In this document: positions 44,901-55,200 of the stretch, piece after piece
Layout: each line of letters opens with the position of its first letter
Numbering within the stretch: the stretch's first letter is position 1
Assembly (NCBI GenBank): GCA_963995505.1
Contig: OZ023198.1
Coordinates: 14,189,141 to 14,253,140 of the forward strand
Length of the DNA: 64,000 nt
Direction of reading: 5' to 3'
DNA from: Hypericum androsaemum
Lineage: Eukaryota > Streptophyta > Magnoliopsida > Malpighiales > Hypericaceae
Program-made: the position numbers and the translations under genes
Notes under the pieces: generated by a model
Seen by the model: the letters and a program-made list of their open reading frames with translations, nothing else
What the model was told of the DNA's origin: nothing
Database searches by the model: none

Positions 44901-45530
44901 GGGAGCTTGATGTATGCTATGGTCTGTGCAAGGCCATACATCGCACATGGGGTAGGAGTGATGAACAGATACACGAGCAATCTAAGGAAGCAATATTGGT
45001 TGGCAGTGAAGTGGATCCTGAAGTACTTGAGAAGGATTATTAAGAAGGCCCTATCCTTCCAGGGCATTGAAGTGAAGCTAGCAGGATATGTTGATGCAGG
45101 CTTGGAGTCTAGTGAGCTTGATGGGAGAAGGAGCACTACAGGGTATTTATTCTTGTTGGGAGTGACAACAATCTCCTGGGCTTCGAAGCTACAAAAGATA
45201 ATGGCTTTGTCAACTGCAGAAAGTGAGTATGTGGCAGTGATAGAAGCGAGCAAAGAGATGGCATGGCTATAAAATTTCTTGGATGAGTTGGGAAAGGAGC
45301 AGAAAGACAATGTACTCTATAGTGATAGCCAAAATACGATTCACTTGGAAAAGAATTTTGCTTTCTACTCAAGGACTAAGCATATTGAGTTGATGTATCA
45401 CTAAATACAGCATCTCTTGGAGAGGAAGATCTTGTAGTTTGAGAAGATAATGGGAGGTGTAAATCCTGCAGACATGTTAACCAAGGTGGTTTACCTTGGA
45501 TAAGTTGAAGTCAAACATGGCTTCAACTGG
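41914..45530 (+). pseudogene. Copia D gag-pol, many stops
   Basis: Gag: MMGERKSPIEKFDGIDYEYW to a stop at ~42285. Pre-integrase: KLWHSRLGHMSEKGMKVL (~42945). Integrase: LVHSDFWGPTLV, YMTFIDDFTRK with a stop at 43220, LRSDNDREYE, then stops near 43350. RT: QMDVKTAFPNGDLKKEIYID (~44315); the catalytic YVDD motif reads YANDMLIAGS, so one catalytic Asp is gone. RNase H: KIMALSTAESEYVAVIEASK (~45200) with a stop at 45270. At least eight breaks, so it cannot be autonomous. Confidence 0.88.
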
Positions 45531-45619
45531 CCCAGTGAACTGAGAAGAGGCTTGGCGTGCAAAATAGAGAAGAGGGTCATCTAGTGACAAATGATGAGCT
45601 CACTATCCAGGTGAGAAAT

Positions 45620-46071
45620 TGTTGGGTTATGAAGTCCGAATGGTGCTCGAGAGAAGGCGTTGGATGATCGAGTAAAGACCAAATGAGTACAGCACTCGCC
45701 AAGGGGCCCTGGCGAGTGCCTGGAAAAGTTGTGAGAAGCGGGAGCACTTGCGGATGCAAGTGCATTGGCGACTGCAAGCGAGGAGTTACAGAGATTTTGG
45801 GGAGCGGGGCATTGGCGGCCGCAAGTCGATTGGTGACCGCCAGTCCGCCTGGATAGGCTTAATTGTATTTCCTATTTTATATAAACCCATGTAATACTAA
45901 TTGTAATGTGTGACAAAAATTTTAGTGAGGCATAAGACACCTAGTGGAAAATTTGTGGCTTGGCACGCCCCCAGACATAGTCATTCTTGATGAACTACGT
46001 CACCAAATCGCTTGTCTTTTTTGTTTTGATTTCGTTCTTTGTGATTGCTGGCACATTATTGTTTCTCAACA
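45620..46071 (+). repeat. 3' LTR of copia D
   Basis: 452 bp, TGTTGGG...TCTCAACA. It has GC-rich hairpins, e.g. 45692-45719 with arms GCACTCGCCA and TGGCGAGTGC around an 8-base loop. Confidence 0.88.
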
Positions 46072-46439
46072 TGAAAAATTATCTCTGGTTCTTAGGATTT
46101 AAAAAAATCACTAATATGGTTCCTACTGTTCCAAAATACCTATTTTCGTCCTCCAAGTTTGCTAAAAAAAATTCTCTGATCCCTCGCTGATGTCAGCAAT
46201 CAGCATAATTTTAAGGGATAAATTTATTTTAGTACCCTGTGGTTTCACCCTTTTCGCCTGGAGTACTATGTGATTTCAAATTGGTAGTTTACTATCCTGT
46301 TGTTGACCACCAATTATCAGAGCAGGTCCAAGCCCATCGAAACAAGCCCAAAATTTCATCTTACTAAAGTTGACGTGGACTATGGTAAATTACCTATTCA
46401 GTCCCTAATCACCAATCTTTCTCCATCTCCGTCCACTCC

Positions 46440-46503
46440 TCCTCCTCCTCCTCTTCTTCTTCTTCTTCTTCTTCTTCTTCTTCTTCTTCTTCTTCTTCCT
46501 CCT
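46440..46503 (+). repeat. CTC/CTT trinucleotide microsatellite
   Basis: About 60 bp of (CCT)n then (CTT)n repeats, inside the left half of the Pack-MULE. Confidence 0.9.
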
Positions 46504-46744
46504 CTCTGAAATTACTTAAACTGAAATTACTTAATCAGCTTATGAATCACTTTCAAAACTAAAATTAATCAAACCAAAAATAATAGAACTAAAATCATTT
46601 AAACTAAAAACTCAATTCAATCAAAACCCAATTCAATCAATCGAACCCTAATTCAATAAGTCGACGAGATGTAACACAACCATCGACGCTGTCTCCCGCC
46701 AGTCCTACGCCTCCTCCATTTTGACACCGGGTTTGAGCAGATGA

Positions 46745-47080
46745 GATTTTGTTGGGATAACCAGTGCCGTCCTGGACAACACAGGCTAGGGTTTGATCCT
46801 CGGTCTAGGAGAGACCAACGAGGCAACCGTCAGAGTTCTGCCAGACGATGTCGGAGAGGAGGACGCCATCGGAGTTGAAGATGGAGTGTTTTCGCCGGGT
46901 GGACTCACCCCGGAGCTGGACGATCTTGGCAGCGCCACAGATGACGGTTATCGGCCCGCCAAAGGGAGCGCATGCGACCTTGTTCTTGGCAAGGTCCATG
47001 TACTTCCACTTCATCTCGTAGATGGCGGGGAACGAGATAGCGTCGAGGAGGGCGACGACGTCGAGAAGGGCGAGGTCCAT
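46745..47080 (-). pseudogene. VPS16: Captured VPS16 (VACUOLELESS1) fragment
   Basis: VPS16 is a core subunit of the HOPS/CORVET tethering complexes needed for vacuole formation. The minus strand codes IYEMKWKYMDLAKNKVACAP, FGGPITVICGAAKIVQL, IFNSDGVLLSDIVW and, after an in-frame TAG at ~46806 where the family has Trp, TEDQTLACVVQDGTGY. This corresponds to residues ~25-100 of the ~850-residue protein. The first ~18 residues of the frame come from a short internal duplication (GGTCCATGTACTTCCACTT occurs at 46996 and 47071). Premature stop and small size rule out a working VPS16. Confidence 0.82.
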
Positions 47081-47870
47081 GTACTTCCACTTAAACCTTT
47101 AACCTCTTGAAATTGTTGGGTCCTCTAATATCTTTGATTCGAACAACTGGGTCATGGCAGCTTATTGGGTATAAAGGTTCTGAAATATTAAATGGGTTGA
47201 AGGATTCAATGTTCTTCATCTCAGAGAAGAGATGAGGGGGGCGAAGAGGAGAGAGACGAGAGGGGGAGGAGAGAGACTAGAGTTTTAATTGTAAGGATAT
47301 AAATGTCATTTCATAAAAAATTAGGACCATTTAAATTTTTTTTGCCTTGCCACCTCATCGCCATGTGTCTTCCACGTGGTCTCAAAATGACGACGTTTCG
47401 GGTGGGTTTCGACGGGCAGCTGCCTTGGACCTGCCCTGATAATTGGTGGTCAACCACAAGGTACTAAACTACCAATTTGAAACCACATGGTACTTCAGAA
47501 AAAAATGATGAAATTACAGGGTACTAATATAAACTTATCCCATTTTTTAATGACCTTTACATCCTTAAAAAAAAACTATACCTCTCTCTTCCACCTTCGT
47601 CGTCCTCCTTCTTTGTTGAACAACATTAGCTTCAATGATGGTAAAATCCAAAAGGTTCTTAACATTAGCTCCGATTCCCTTCAAAATCGATGGCGTTTAA
47701 AGCTTCGAAATTAGCAATTGTTTAATTAGGATTTCAATTACCCATTATATACTTGTTGCTTTCATCTTCATCACTAAGGCTTCAAGCAACTGGTTGAACT
47801 CCCCGTTTCTCCTCTTTCAAGCTATCACAGAGAAGTGGTGCTACTTCATATTGAACTTGATCAGGGTTTG

Positions 47871-49772
47871 TGTTAGGAAATCAGCAACTAGAGAACAAGA
47901 TCGTACAAAGAACACGGAACAAGAGAATTACGTGGTTCGACCTAATGCCTACATCCACGGGGAGAAAGGAGAACTTTTATTGATGAGTTTCCGAGGCACA
48001 AAGCCATACAAAACCTTAGGGTAACATGCCTTTATATAGAGGCAAACCCTTGTTGTACAAGTAATCTATCTAAGTCTAATTAGGAGTCCAAAACCTAGTC
48101 AGAATAGGAATAGGAATAGGAATAGGAAATAAGTCTTTCCTATTTTATTTCCTATTTCTCGCCATCCCAACAATATCTCCACCTTGGCGAGAAATCATCT
48201 CGTGGAAGAACCATGAAGCTCCACCCGAACTTCAACAAACTCCACCTTGACAAAACACCGCCCCATGAAGAACCATGAGATCTTGCAAAACTAATCCAAC
48301 TCCACCGACTCCATCTCGGACCATAGATAACTGCATCAATAAGACCATCTCAACTTTCTCTTCACCTTTTGTTCAATCACTTGGAGCCAGCCCCCAAACT
48401 CGAGCTTCTGAGCTTGCTTGGCCTATTCCCTCCAATCTCCATTGAACCCCAACTAGCAAGTCCACCTGCTCAAGCAAACTTGTGACCAATAGATGCGCTA
48501 TCTATTTTTTGGTCAACCCCATACTCCGCAACCTCGAACTGCTTCTCCGCTGGACCTTCTTGCCTCATACCAATGCTACATGCCATAGCATACAAAGGGC
48601 AACCTTTTGTTCTACCAAGTAGAACCCTTGACATGTCACGAACTCCACTGTTCGGCCTTGAGTGAGATACCCGATTCGCCCGTGGTGCTACCAACGGCTT
48701 CGCATTCCCCATACAAAACCTACCCAACACCGTTGACGTGCACGTCTCTTTAGACAACCATAGCGGGAACTTGCTAACTTTGTCTCCGCGAATCCCAACT
48801 CCACTCAAACCATTCATGTCAAGCTTTCGCTCCATCACACAAGAGCTTTTTCCCACTTTATCAGACCCATTGATGTGACTCCACCTACAATAATGTTCCC
48901 CACTAACCTGTAGGTATTTTCTTTCACCCTTCATCCCTACCATCGCATCCTTCTCCACCTTCATTAGCATACCTTTATAACTATCACTGTTATAATCCAA
49001 GGTCCCTAATGAAAAGAGATTACCAGGATGCATTAGACTTGATAAGACAGAAAGCCAGTCACCATCCGACCCGTCTGAATATGTGGCCATGGCTGTGGAT
49101 GCCGATCCCTCCTCGTTGTCTTGATTCCCAGTTCGTCCTGGATAGTCCCCTTCATGTGCCCTTCTCCGCACTTGAAGCCACTTCCATTGAACTTCTTTGA
49201 CTCTGACCTGGATCCTCCTCTTCCACAACCCAGCTGGTGGCTCCTCATCATCCGCCAAGCACAAGCGAATCTTCGCTACCGCCTTGGCCTCCAACTCTTC
49301 CCACTCTTGCTCCTCCATCTTCTCGGACTTCTTCTCCGAGAGCGCGATAACCATCCCTTGTTGCACGAGGAGATCCCTGACACGCCTTTGCCATAACCCA
49401 AAATTCAATGAACCATCGAACTTCACAAGAGCAAATTTCGCGCCGTGATTCGACATCCTCCAACCTTAGCTCTTGATACCACTTGTTAGGAAATCAGCAA
49501 CTAGAGAACAAGATCGCACAAAGAACACGGAACAAGAGAATTACGTGGTTCGGCCTAATGCCTACATCCACGGGGAGAAAGGAGAACTTTTATTGATGAG
49601 TTTCCGAGCCACAAAGCCATACAAAACCTTAGGGTAACATGCCTTTATATAGAGGCAAACCCTTGTTGTACAAGTAATCTATCTAGTCCAAAACCTAGTC
49701 AGAATAGGAATAGGAATAGGAATAGGAAATAAGTCTTTCCTATTTTATTTCCTATTTCTCGCCATCCCAACA
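47871..49772 (-). mobile_element. Copia deletion derivative G, young copy
   Basis: A complete minus-strand element of 1902 bp. LTRs 47871-48172 and 49484-49772 differ by three substitutions by eye and a 13-bp gap. The target duplication GTTTG is perfect (47866-47870 and 49773-49777). PBS on the minus strand (TGGTATCAAGAGC next to 49483); polypurine stretch AAGGTGGAGATAT next to 48173. The LTR contains a GGAATA tandem (GAATAGGAATAGGAATAGG). It carries one open fusion ORF. Same family as E and F. Confidence 0.94.
48470..49456 (-). CDS. Gag-pol deletion fusion protein of element G, 328 codons
   Basis: An open frame made of pieces of a copia polyprotein. Residues 1-~80 are Gag (MSNHGAKFALVKFDGSLNFG, LWQRRVRDLLVQQGM). 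Around residue 130 GDWLSVLSS is joined to NLFSLGTLDYNSDSYKG, which in a full element are separated by the protease core. Pre-integrase sequence follows (KVEKDAMVGMKGERKYLQV), then a jump to the end of RT (STVLGRFCMGNAKPLVAP, GCPLYAMACSIGMRQ). Protease, integrase core and RT catalytic motifs are absent. The same joins occur in E and F. The open frame may encode a Gag-like protein or only reflect youth. Confidence 0.85.
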   Translation of the reverse strand: MSNHGAKFALVKFDGSLNFGLWQRRVRDLLVQQGMVIALSEKKSEKMEEQEWEELEAKAVAKIRLCLADDEEPPAGLWKRRIQVRVKEVQWKWLQVRRRAHEGDYPGRTGNQDNEEGSASTAMATYSDGSDGDWLSVLSSLMHPGNLFSLGTLDYNSDSYKGMLMKVEKDAMVGMKGERKYLQVSGEHYCRWSHINGSDKVGKSSCVMERKLDMNGLSGVGIRGDKVSKFPLWLSKETCTSTVLGRFCMGNAKPLVAPRANRVSHSRPNSGVRDMSRVLLGRTKGCPLYAMACSIGMRQEGPAEKQFEVAEYGVDQKIDSASIGHKFA

Positions 49773-50099
49773 GTTTGAAAGAAGAGAGGGCGGAGCTCAA
49801 AACTGATTTCACTTGATTTATGTCTCCTTGTGTTTTAATCTTTGTTTGTGTCGAGGTTGGCTTGAGAAGACGATGTTTGGCCGGAGAAGAAGAGGGAGGA
49901 TAGAGAGGGATGATGATGATTATTACTTTTTTTTATTTTAGAAAGGTAAAAAGGTCACACTAAAAATTCTGTTAGGATCTGATAAGGACTTGAGAGTTGT
50001 ATTTTAACAAACTTGGAGGACAAAAATAGGTGTTTTGTCAAGGTAAAAACCCTATTAGTAATTTTGTTAAATTTCAGGGACCGGAGAGTAATTGTTCAA

Positions 50100-50386
50100 A
50101 ATAATTCTATCTTTGTTTTGACAATTTTTTATTAAAAAGATCACAGATTTGGAAATCTACAAAGAGATCCGAGGTTTAGTTTCCTTGCTTGTAGTTGATT
50201 ACTCAATTTCCCTAGGGATTTGGTTTGATTGTATTGTTATTGTCTGGCGTAGAACTTTCTTGGGCTCCAGAGGCAGAGGTAAGATCCGTCCCTTTTCGCA
50301 GATTACGTCGACCTGGGTGTTGGGGTTACTGATCGGGTAACTCGGGTTAGTATAGTTCTTCTAGAGATCTTCGGTGTGTGGAGCGA
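50100..50386. other. Spacer between MULE and hAT
   Basis: No recognisable gene or repeat. Confidence 0.5.
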
Positions 50387-50394
50387 GTTTTAGG

Positions 50395-51671
50395 TAGACC
50401 TGGCCATGAATTGAATCCGATTCGTGATTCGATTCGATTCGATTCGTAAAAAATTCGATTCGATTCGACAATAATTCGATTCGTCATGATAAGAATTGAA
50501 TACGGTTCAAGTTTTTTGTAATTCGTCAAACCGGCGAATTCAATTCGAATTCGTAATTCGAATTCGATTCGTATCAAATTCGAATTCATAATTCGAATTC
50601 GATTCGTATGGAATTCGAATTCAAATTCGAATTCCAAAAGGGGTCGGGGGGGGGGGGGGGAATTTAAAAAAAAAGGGGGGAGGGAATAAAAAAAGGGGGG
50701 GGGATTTAAAAAAAAGAGGGGGGGGAATTAAAAGGGAGGGGGGAAATTTAAATTTCAAGGGCAAATTACCATTTTTTTTCTTACCATTTTTTTTGTTACC
50801 GTTTTAATCCCTAGGTTACCATTTTTTTACTGTTGGTACTTTAAAAAAAAATTTATAAATTCAGAATTTCTTCCCAACTCTATAAATACCACCTCTTATT
50901 CTTCAAATTTTACACATTCCAATCTCAATTCTCTACTTCTCTTATTAAAAATTTGAGCTATATAAATTCTCCCTCAAGTTTACTAATTGGAGCTACTTCT
51001 CTTATTATGATATATGGAGTGATCATTGGCAAACACATTCATATTTTGGTGTTACATGTCATTGGATTGATAATGAATGGAATATACAAAAAAGAATAAT
51101 TGCATATAGAGTTTTTTATGATAGTCATAGTGGGAATAATTGTTATAAAATATTGCATATTATTTTACAAGAATATAATCTAGTTCAAAAAATATTTTCA
51201 ATTTCTCTAGATAATGCAAGTTCTAATAATGTTATGGTTAAAGATTTAGAAATTTTTTGTACACGATTCGGAAGAAAATTTTTTCATATTAGATGTGCAT
51301 GTCATATATTTAATCTTTGTACCCAATATGGAATTAAAACTTTAGACTCTACATTAGGACCAATTAAACAAGCACTTAATTTATTATGGGCTCGCCCAAA
51401 ATTGCTAAAAGATTAGAAATTGTTTTGCAAATTAAACAACATGAAACCAAAACATTTTCCACAAGATGTTCAACATCGTTGGAATTAATTCGAATTTGAA
51501 TTCGATTATAATTCGATTATAATTCGATTCTAATTCGATTCTAATTCGAAAATTCATAATTCGTATTCGATTCGTCTTGTGAAGAATTGAATACGGTTTA
51601 ATGTTTTGATGAATTCGAATTCGAATAAATTCGATTCGAATTCGTCCAAATTCGAACCGTGGTCAGGTCTA
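50395..51671 (+). mobile_element. hAT transposon, internally deleted
   Basis: Terminal repeats TAGACCTGGCCA (left) and TGGTCAGGTCTA (right), with a perfect 8-bp target duplication GTTTTAGG (50387-50394 and 51672-51679), the signature of hAT elements. Dense subterminal arrays of ATTCGATTCG / AATTCGAATTC lie at 50417-50640 and 51487-51655. G-rich homopolymer runs fill 50642-50760. A transposase piece remains. Confidence 0.93.
50985..51416 (+). pseudogene. hAT transposase fragment
   Basis: The frame reads SYYDIWSDHWQTHSYFGV, HWIDNEWNIQKRIIAYRV, then IFSISLDNASSNN and CACHIFNLCTQYG, which are the central part of the RNase H-like hAT transposase (the LDNASxN motif holds a catalytic Asp). It stops at 51416; the BED zinc finger and C-terminal dimerisation domain are missing. 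Open from ~50985 without an initiator Met, so it is a relic. Confidence 0.85.
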
Positions 51672-51679
51672 GTTTTAGG

Positions 51680-52260
51680 TTCCCTTGTTGGGTTTATTAT
51701 TTATAAGCAGACGATAAAGATGTTATTTATTAGGTAAATGTCATGTTTGTTGCTTGGTTATTGGGTGGTGGATCCCATGCTAAAGATTGAAGATGGTGAT
51801 GGTGGGAGGAAGGAAGATGATGTCTTTTATTTCAAAAAAAAAAAGATGTCTTTTAAAATATATTTCAAGTTTTGGGTATATTTGTTAATTTGCCACACGT
51901 TAGTGACGACTCAAACAACCAAACATTTAAGTAGGATACCAAAACAACATCGTTTTGGGATGTGGAACCCGCGTGGATGACCAAATGGCGGGAAAGCTGC
52001 CCGACCTACCCGAGACCGAGGGACATCCGAACAAAAACAAAGACCAAATCTGAAACGGTAAACTACATTTTCTAAACGCGAAATACGTGGAACTACTAGT
52101 GTACTTTTTTTCATTTACAAAATGCCACTATTTGCCCCGGTACATAAAAGCCTAATATGTACCGAATCTGGGCCCCAAACAAAAAGAGAAGAGGAGAGAG
52201 AGAGAGAGCGTTTCCCTCCGTAGCTTCCAGAAACAAACAAACCCCCGACCAGTCGGAGAT
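51680..52260 (+). promoter_or_regulatory. Upstream region and 5' UTR of PABN
   Basis: Only the 580 bp after the hAT separate it from the gene. TACATAAAAG near 52141 could be a TATA box. A GA-repeat (GAGGAGAGAGAGAGAGAGCG, 52190-52210) lies ~50 bp before the ATG. The telo-box-like AAACCCTAA sits in intron 1 (~52385), a frequent element of plant RNA- and translation-related genes. Confidence 0.5.
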
Positions 52261-55200
52261 ATGGAGGGGGAGGAGCACGAGGTCTACGGAGCAGAGATCC
52301 CGGACGTCGACCCCGACATTGATCCTCACTCCGGCGACGTCGACATGTCCGCCGCCGACGAGGATGCCGTTAAGGTGGGATCGCAAACCCTAACCGGCCG
52401 GACTCTCACCTATCTCTCTCTGTTTCTCGCCTAATCGATTTCAGAGAATTTCTACGCTTAAGGATTTGCCTTTGTTATTTATTTTTCCGTAGGAGCTGGA
52501 CGAGATGAAGAAGAGGTTGAAGGAGATGGAGGAGGAAGCCGCCGCCCTCCGCGAGATGCAAGCCAAAGTTGAGAAGGAGATGGGCGCTGTTCAAGGTACT
52601 CCCTTGGGCCATATTCTTTTCATTTTATTAAACTTTTTTTTTGTTTTGTTTCTAGAGGTGAATGTGTGATCGGAGAGAGGGCGAGTTGAATGATACGTAC
52701 GGCTCATTTGGTTCGCATTCGGAGTCGTTCTCGTAGTTGCCTGGCAGCGGAATGTGTGTGGCTCACACTGGAAGCGGAATTGAATTCCAGGTTAGCTGGA
52801 AGGAAAGATGAGAGGGAGACAAGAGTGGGTGTTATGCTTAGTTAGGGAAGGAAGAGAGTTAAAATAACATCTCTCACATGGTGATGGTTGTAACTGTGGG
52901 AAACACATTCTCGTTATAGGAACTTGTAATATTTTTTCCAGATAATATTGATTAGATTACGTGCTTGCAGTTCCCATTTCATACCCCATTTCCACCAAAC
53001 AAGGTGTGCCGTAGTTCTGGGAAGCCTTTTTTAAGGGTGTTTTTAGTTGTTTGAATGTGTTTTGAGTTGGTGCTGCGGGAATGCTGGGGGTGGCAGTTGT
53101 TTTTCTGCTTGTATGATAGGATTTTAGCTAGGTTATAGATGTCTGAAAACGATGAAATGATGAACAATGCTAGTGTCATCTACAACTGTTGGTCAATTAG
53201 GTTTTCGGGGAGACACCCTCCTGGATCAATTGAATTCAGCATAGACTGGTTTTGTATGCGGACCTACCACCGTGCCTACAAGTATCAAAGCATATAAGAT
53301 TTCAGGATCCTTCTCTCATATGGAGTCTACAATTTAGAGTGCTGTATTGATAGAGGTCCTTTTCTCCCCTAGCTAGGTGTATACGAAATTGCCAGCTACT
53401 GGAAGAGGATTTCAACTTGCAGTGGTATCCTAGAGTATGATTCTGTAAGCAGGAACCTACAAGGGGTTCTGTGTTTGTTCTGATGGATATCTCTATGGGC
53501 GCTGTTCCATGCAACACTCATCTTTGTATCTTATACTTGCACCAATTTGTTTCCTTCTCAGTTATTTCTTGTAAGCTTAGGTGTGAAGTTCTCCATCTGA
53601 TTGCAATCTTTCATGCAGATCCAGCAAGTGCAGCTGCTAGTGCTGGCAAGGAGGAGGCAGATTCTCGCTCCGTCTTTGTTGGAAATGTGAGTGCTTAACT
53701 GTCTTTATCTTTAAACCTATACTTCCTGCTGGCATTCCTTGTATTATATTATTACTTTCAAGCTGATATACTTGTTTTGATGAGTCAAAAAAACCTATTT
53801 TCACTCATATTCAGCCAGTACCCTTGTAGGCTGAGTTTAAAATTATCGCTTCCTAGAAATGTACATTTATATTTGGCTCTAGCTAAATTCTGTTAGGTAT
53901 TAGCATTTTGTTTGTGTGGTTTTGTTTTGTTTTTCAAAGTAGAGTTGTCTTGAAAGATAAGCATAGAAGTTAATATCATCTCATATCGTATGTAAAAAGT
54001 GACCTTTAGTAGCATGTTCTCTCATAGTTGTTTTTCCCTCCCAGAGCAGATATCATTCTGTTCCCTAATAATCTCCTCATTCACCTGTCTGTTTTTATTA
54101 GCTGCAAGTTTGAAGCTTTTCTGAATCTTTGTTGTTTTAGTAATACATCGTTGCTGGTGCTGATTCCTTTGCTTGCTGATTGGATTTAGAGACTATCTGC
54201 TGAAAATCATGGTTTGACTTTATCTTACTACAATCGCAGGGTTCTTGTTCTTCAAGTCCTCTGTGTGTTAGCCATGGAATGTTTTCATTTTTGTTGTTGG
54301 GTTTGGGCGTTAAGTTTTGTATTTATATGTTTGTATCATGGAGAGAGTTTTAAGGATCCTTCATATTACATTTAGAAAAAAACCAAAAAAAGAATGAGAT
54401 AAAAGATGACGCATGCTTTGAAGGAATAATAGAAAAGATATGAAATCGTGGGGAAAAAAATGGAAGGGGAATAAAAGGTGAGAAAAAAAAGGTGAAAAAG
54501 ATATGAAAAGAAATAAAAGAGAAAGAGGAAGAAGGAGAAGGAGAAGCTTTGGGGCATGTATGAAGGATTCGACAGAAAAAGAGCTGTATTTACTAAATGA
54601 TGTATGGAAAGATGTACTATATCGTAGTGAATTCTTTTTTCCTATTGTTGCTGATTGGGGATAGTGGTATCCTCTGTGGTGATGGTTGAGGATTGAAGTT
54701 GCTACTTTTGAAGAACAAGGCCAGTCGGGACATGGATCTAACTTGGAGTGAGCATCTCAGCTGGTAGCGTTCAATGGACATGGACCAGAAAAATGCATTT
54801 CGCATAAGGATGAAGGGTACAAGATTATTGCTTATTGGTCAAGCCTCTTGTTTACTGATTCTTACATGAATTTCTGAAAATTGGTTAATGTGTCTTCATT
54901 TACACGGCATTTTTCATTTGAATTCTTACAAACTACATATTTTTGTGGTTAATGGTTTTGCCGCATGATTAAAGGAAATATTTTTAGTTAGAACTAGATC
55001 CATCCTCCTTTTACTTGCTTGCACATCAATGCCATTTTTAAAGGAGTACTTTCTCATGTGGCACAGTTATGATTTCCTCGGGTTTTTTTTGCATAGAGGA
55101 AACATACATTTTTCCACCTTATGTTTTGACAACTCCCATTAAGCCAATCAGTAAGCATTCATGATTAGATGCCGGTTTCTTCTCTTTTCCTTTGTTGCTT

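Larger units (their letters stand above)
41503..46071 (+). mobile_element. Copia LTR retrotransposon D, decayed
   Basis: A plus-strand copia element: 5'-truncated left LTR (41503-41869), PBS, gag-pol with many stops, full right LTR (45620-46071). The left LTR lacks its first ~85 bp, so no target duplication can be read. It lies between the Rab promoter and a MULE arm. Confidence 0.9.
46215..47541. mobile_element. Pack-MULE with a VPS16 fragment
   Basis: Terminal inverted repeats of ~120 bp (GGGATAAATTTATTTTAG on the left; complement of CTAATATAAACTTATCCC on the right) include the shared block AATTATCAG(A/G)GCAGGTCCAA. The flanking 9-mers TAATTTTAA (46206-46214) and ATTTTTTAA (47542-47550) agree at 7 of 9 positions, compatible with a Mutator-type 9-bp target duplication. 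The interior carries a host gene fragment on the minus strand (46745-47080) and a pyrimidine microsatellite. No transposase. Confidence 0.8.
46072..50095. mobile_element. Long-TIR MULE-like element, twice invaded
   Basis: Inverted arms at ~46072-46200 and ~49975-50095 share TTTTCGTCCTCCAAGTTTG (46143) and its complement CAAACTTGGAGGACAAAAA (~50010). The terminal part (TGAAAAATTATCTC / GAGAGTAATTGTTCA) resembles the fold-back at 10469-11011, and both carry CTGATGTCAGCAAT. Inside lie a Pack-MULE (46215-47541) and copia derivative G (47871-49772). The left arm begins exactly at the end of copia D, which may have inserted at its tip. The own interior (47551-47865, 49778-49970) has no recognisable gene. 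Confidence 0.7.

Noticed and set aside
52157..52393. A 78-codon frame over the start of PABN
   Set aside because: Out of frame with the acidic PABN N-terminus, which starts at 52261 and splices correctly into the coiled coil.
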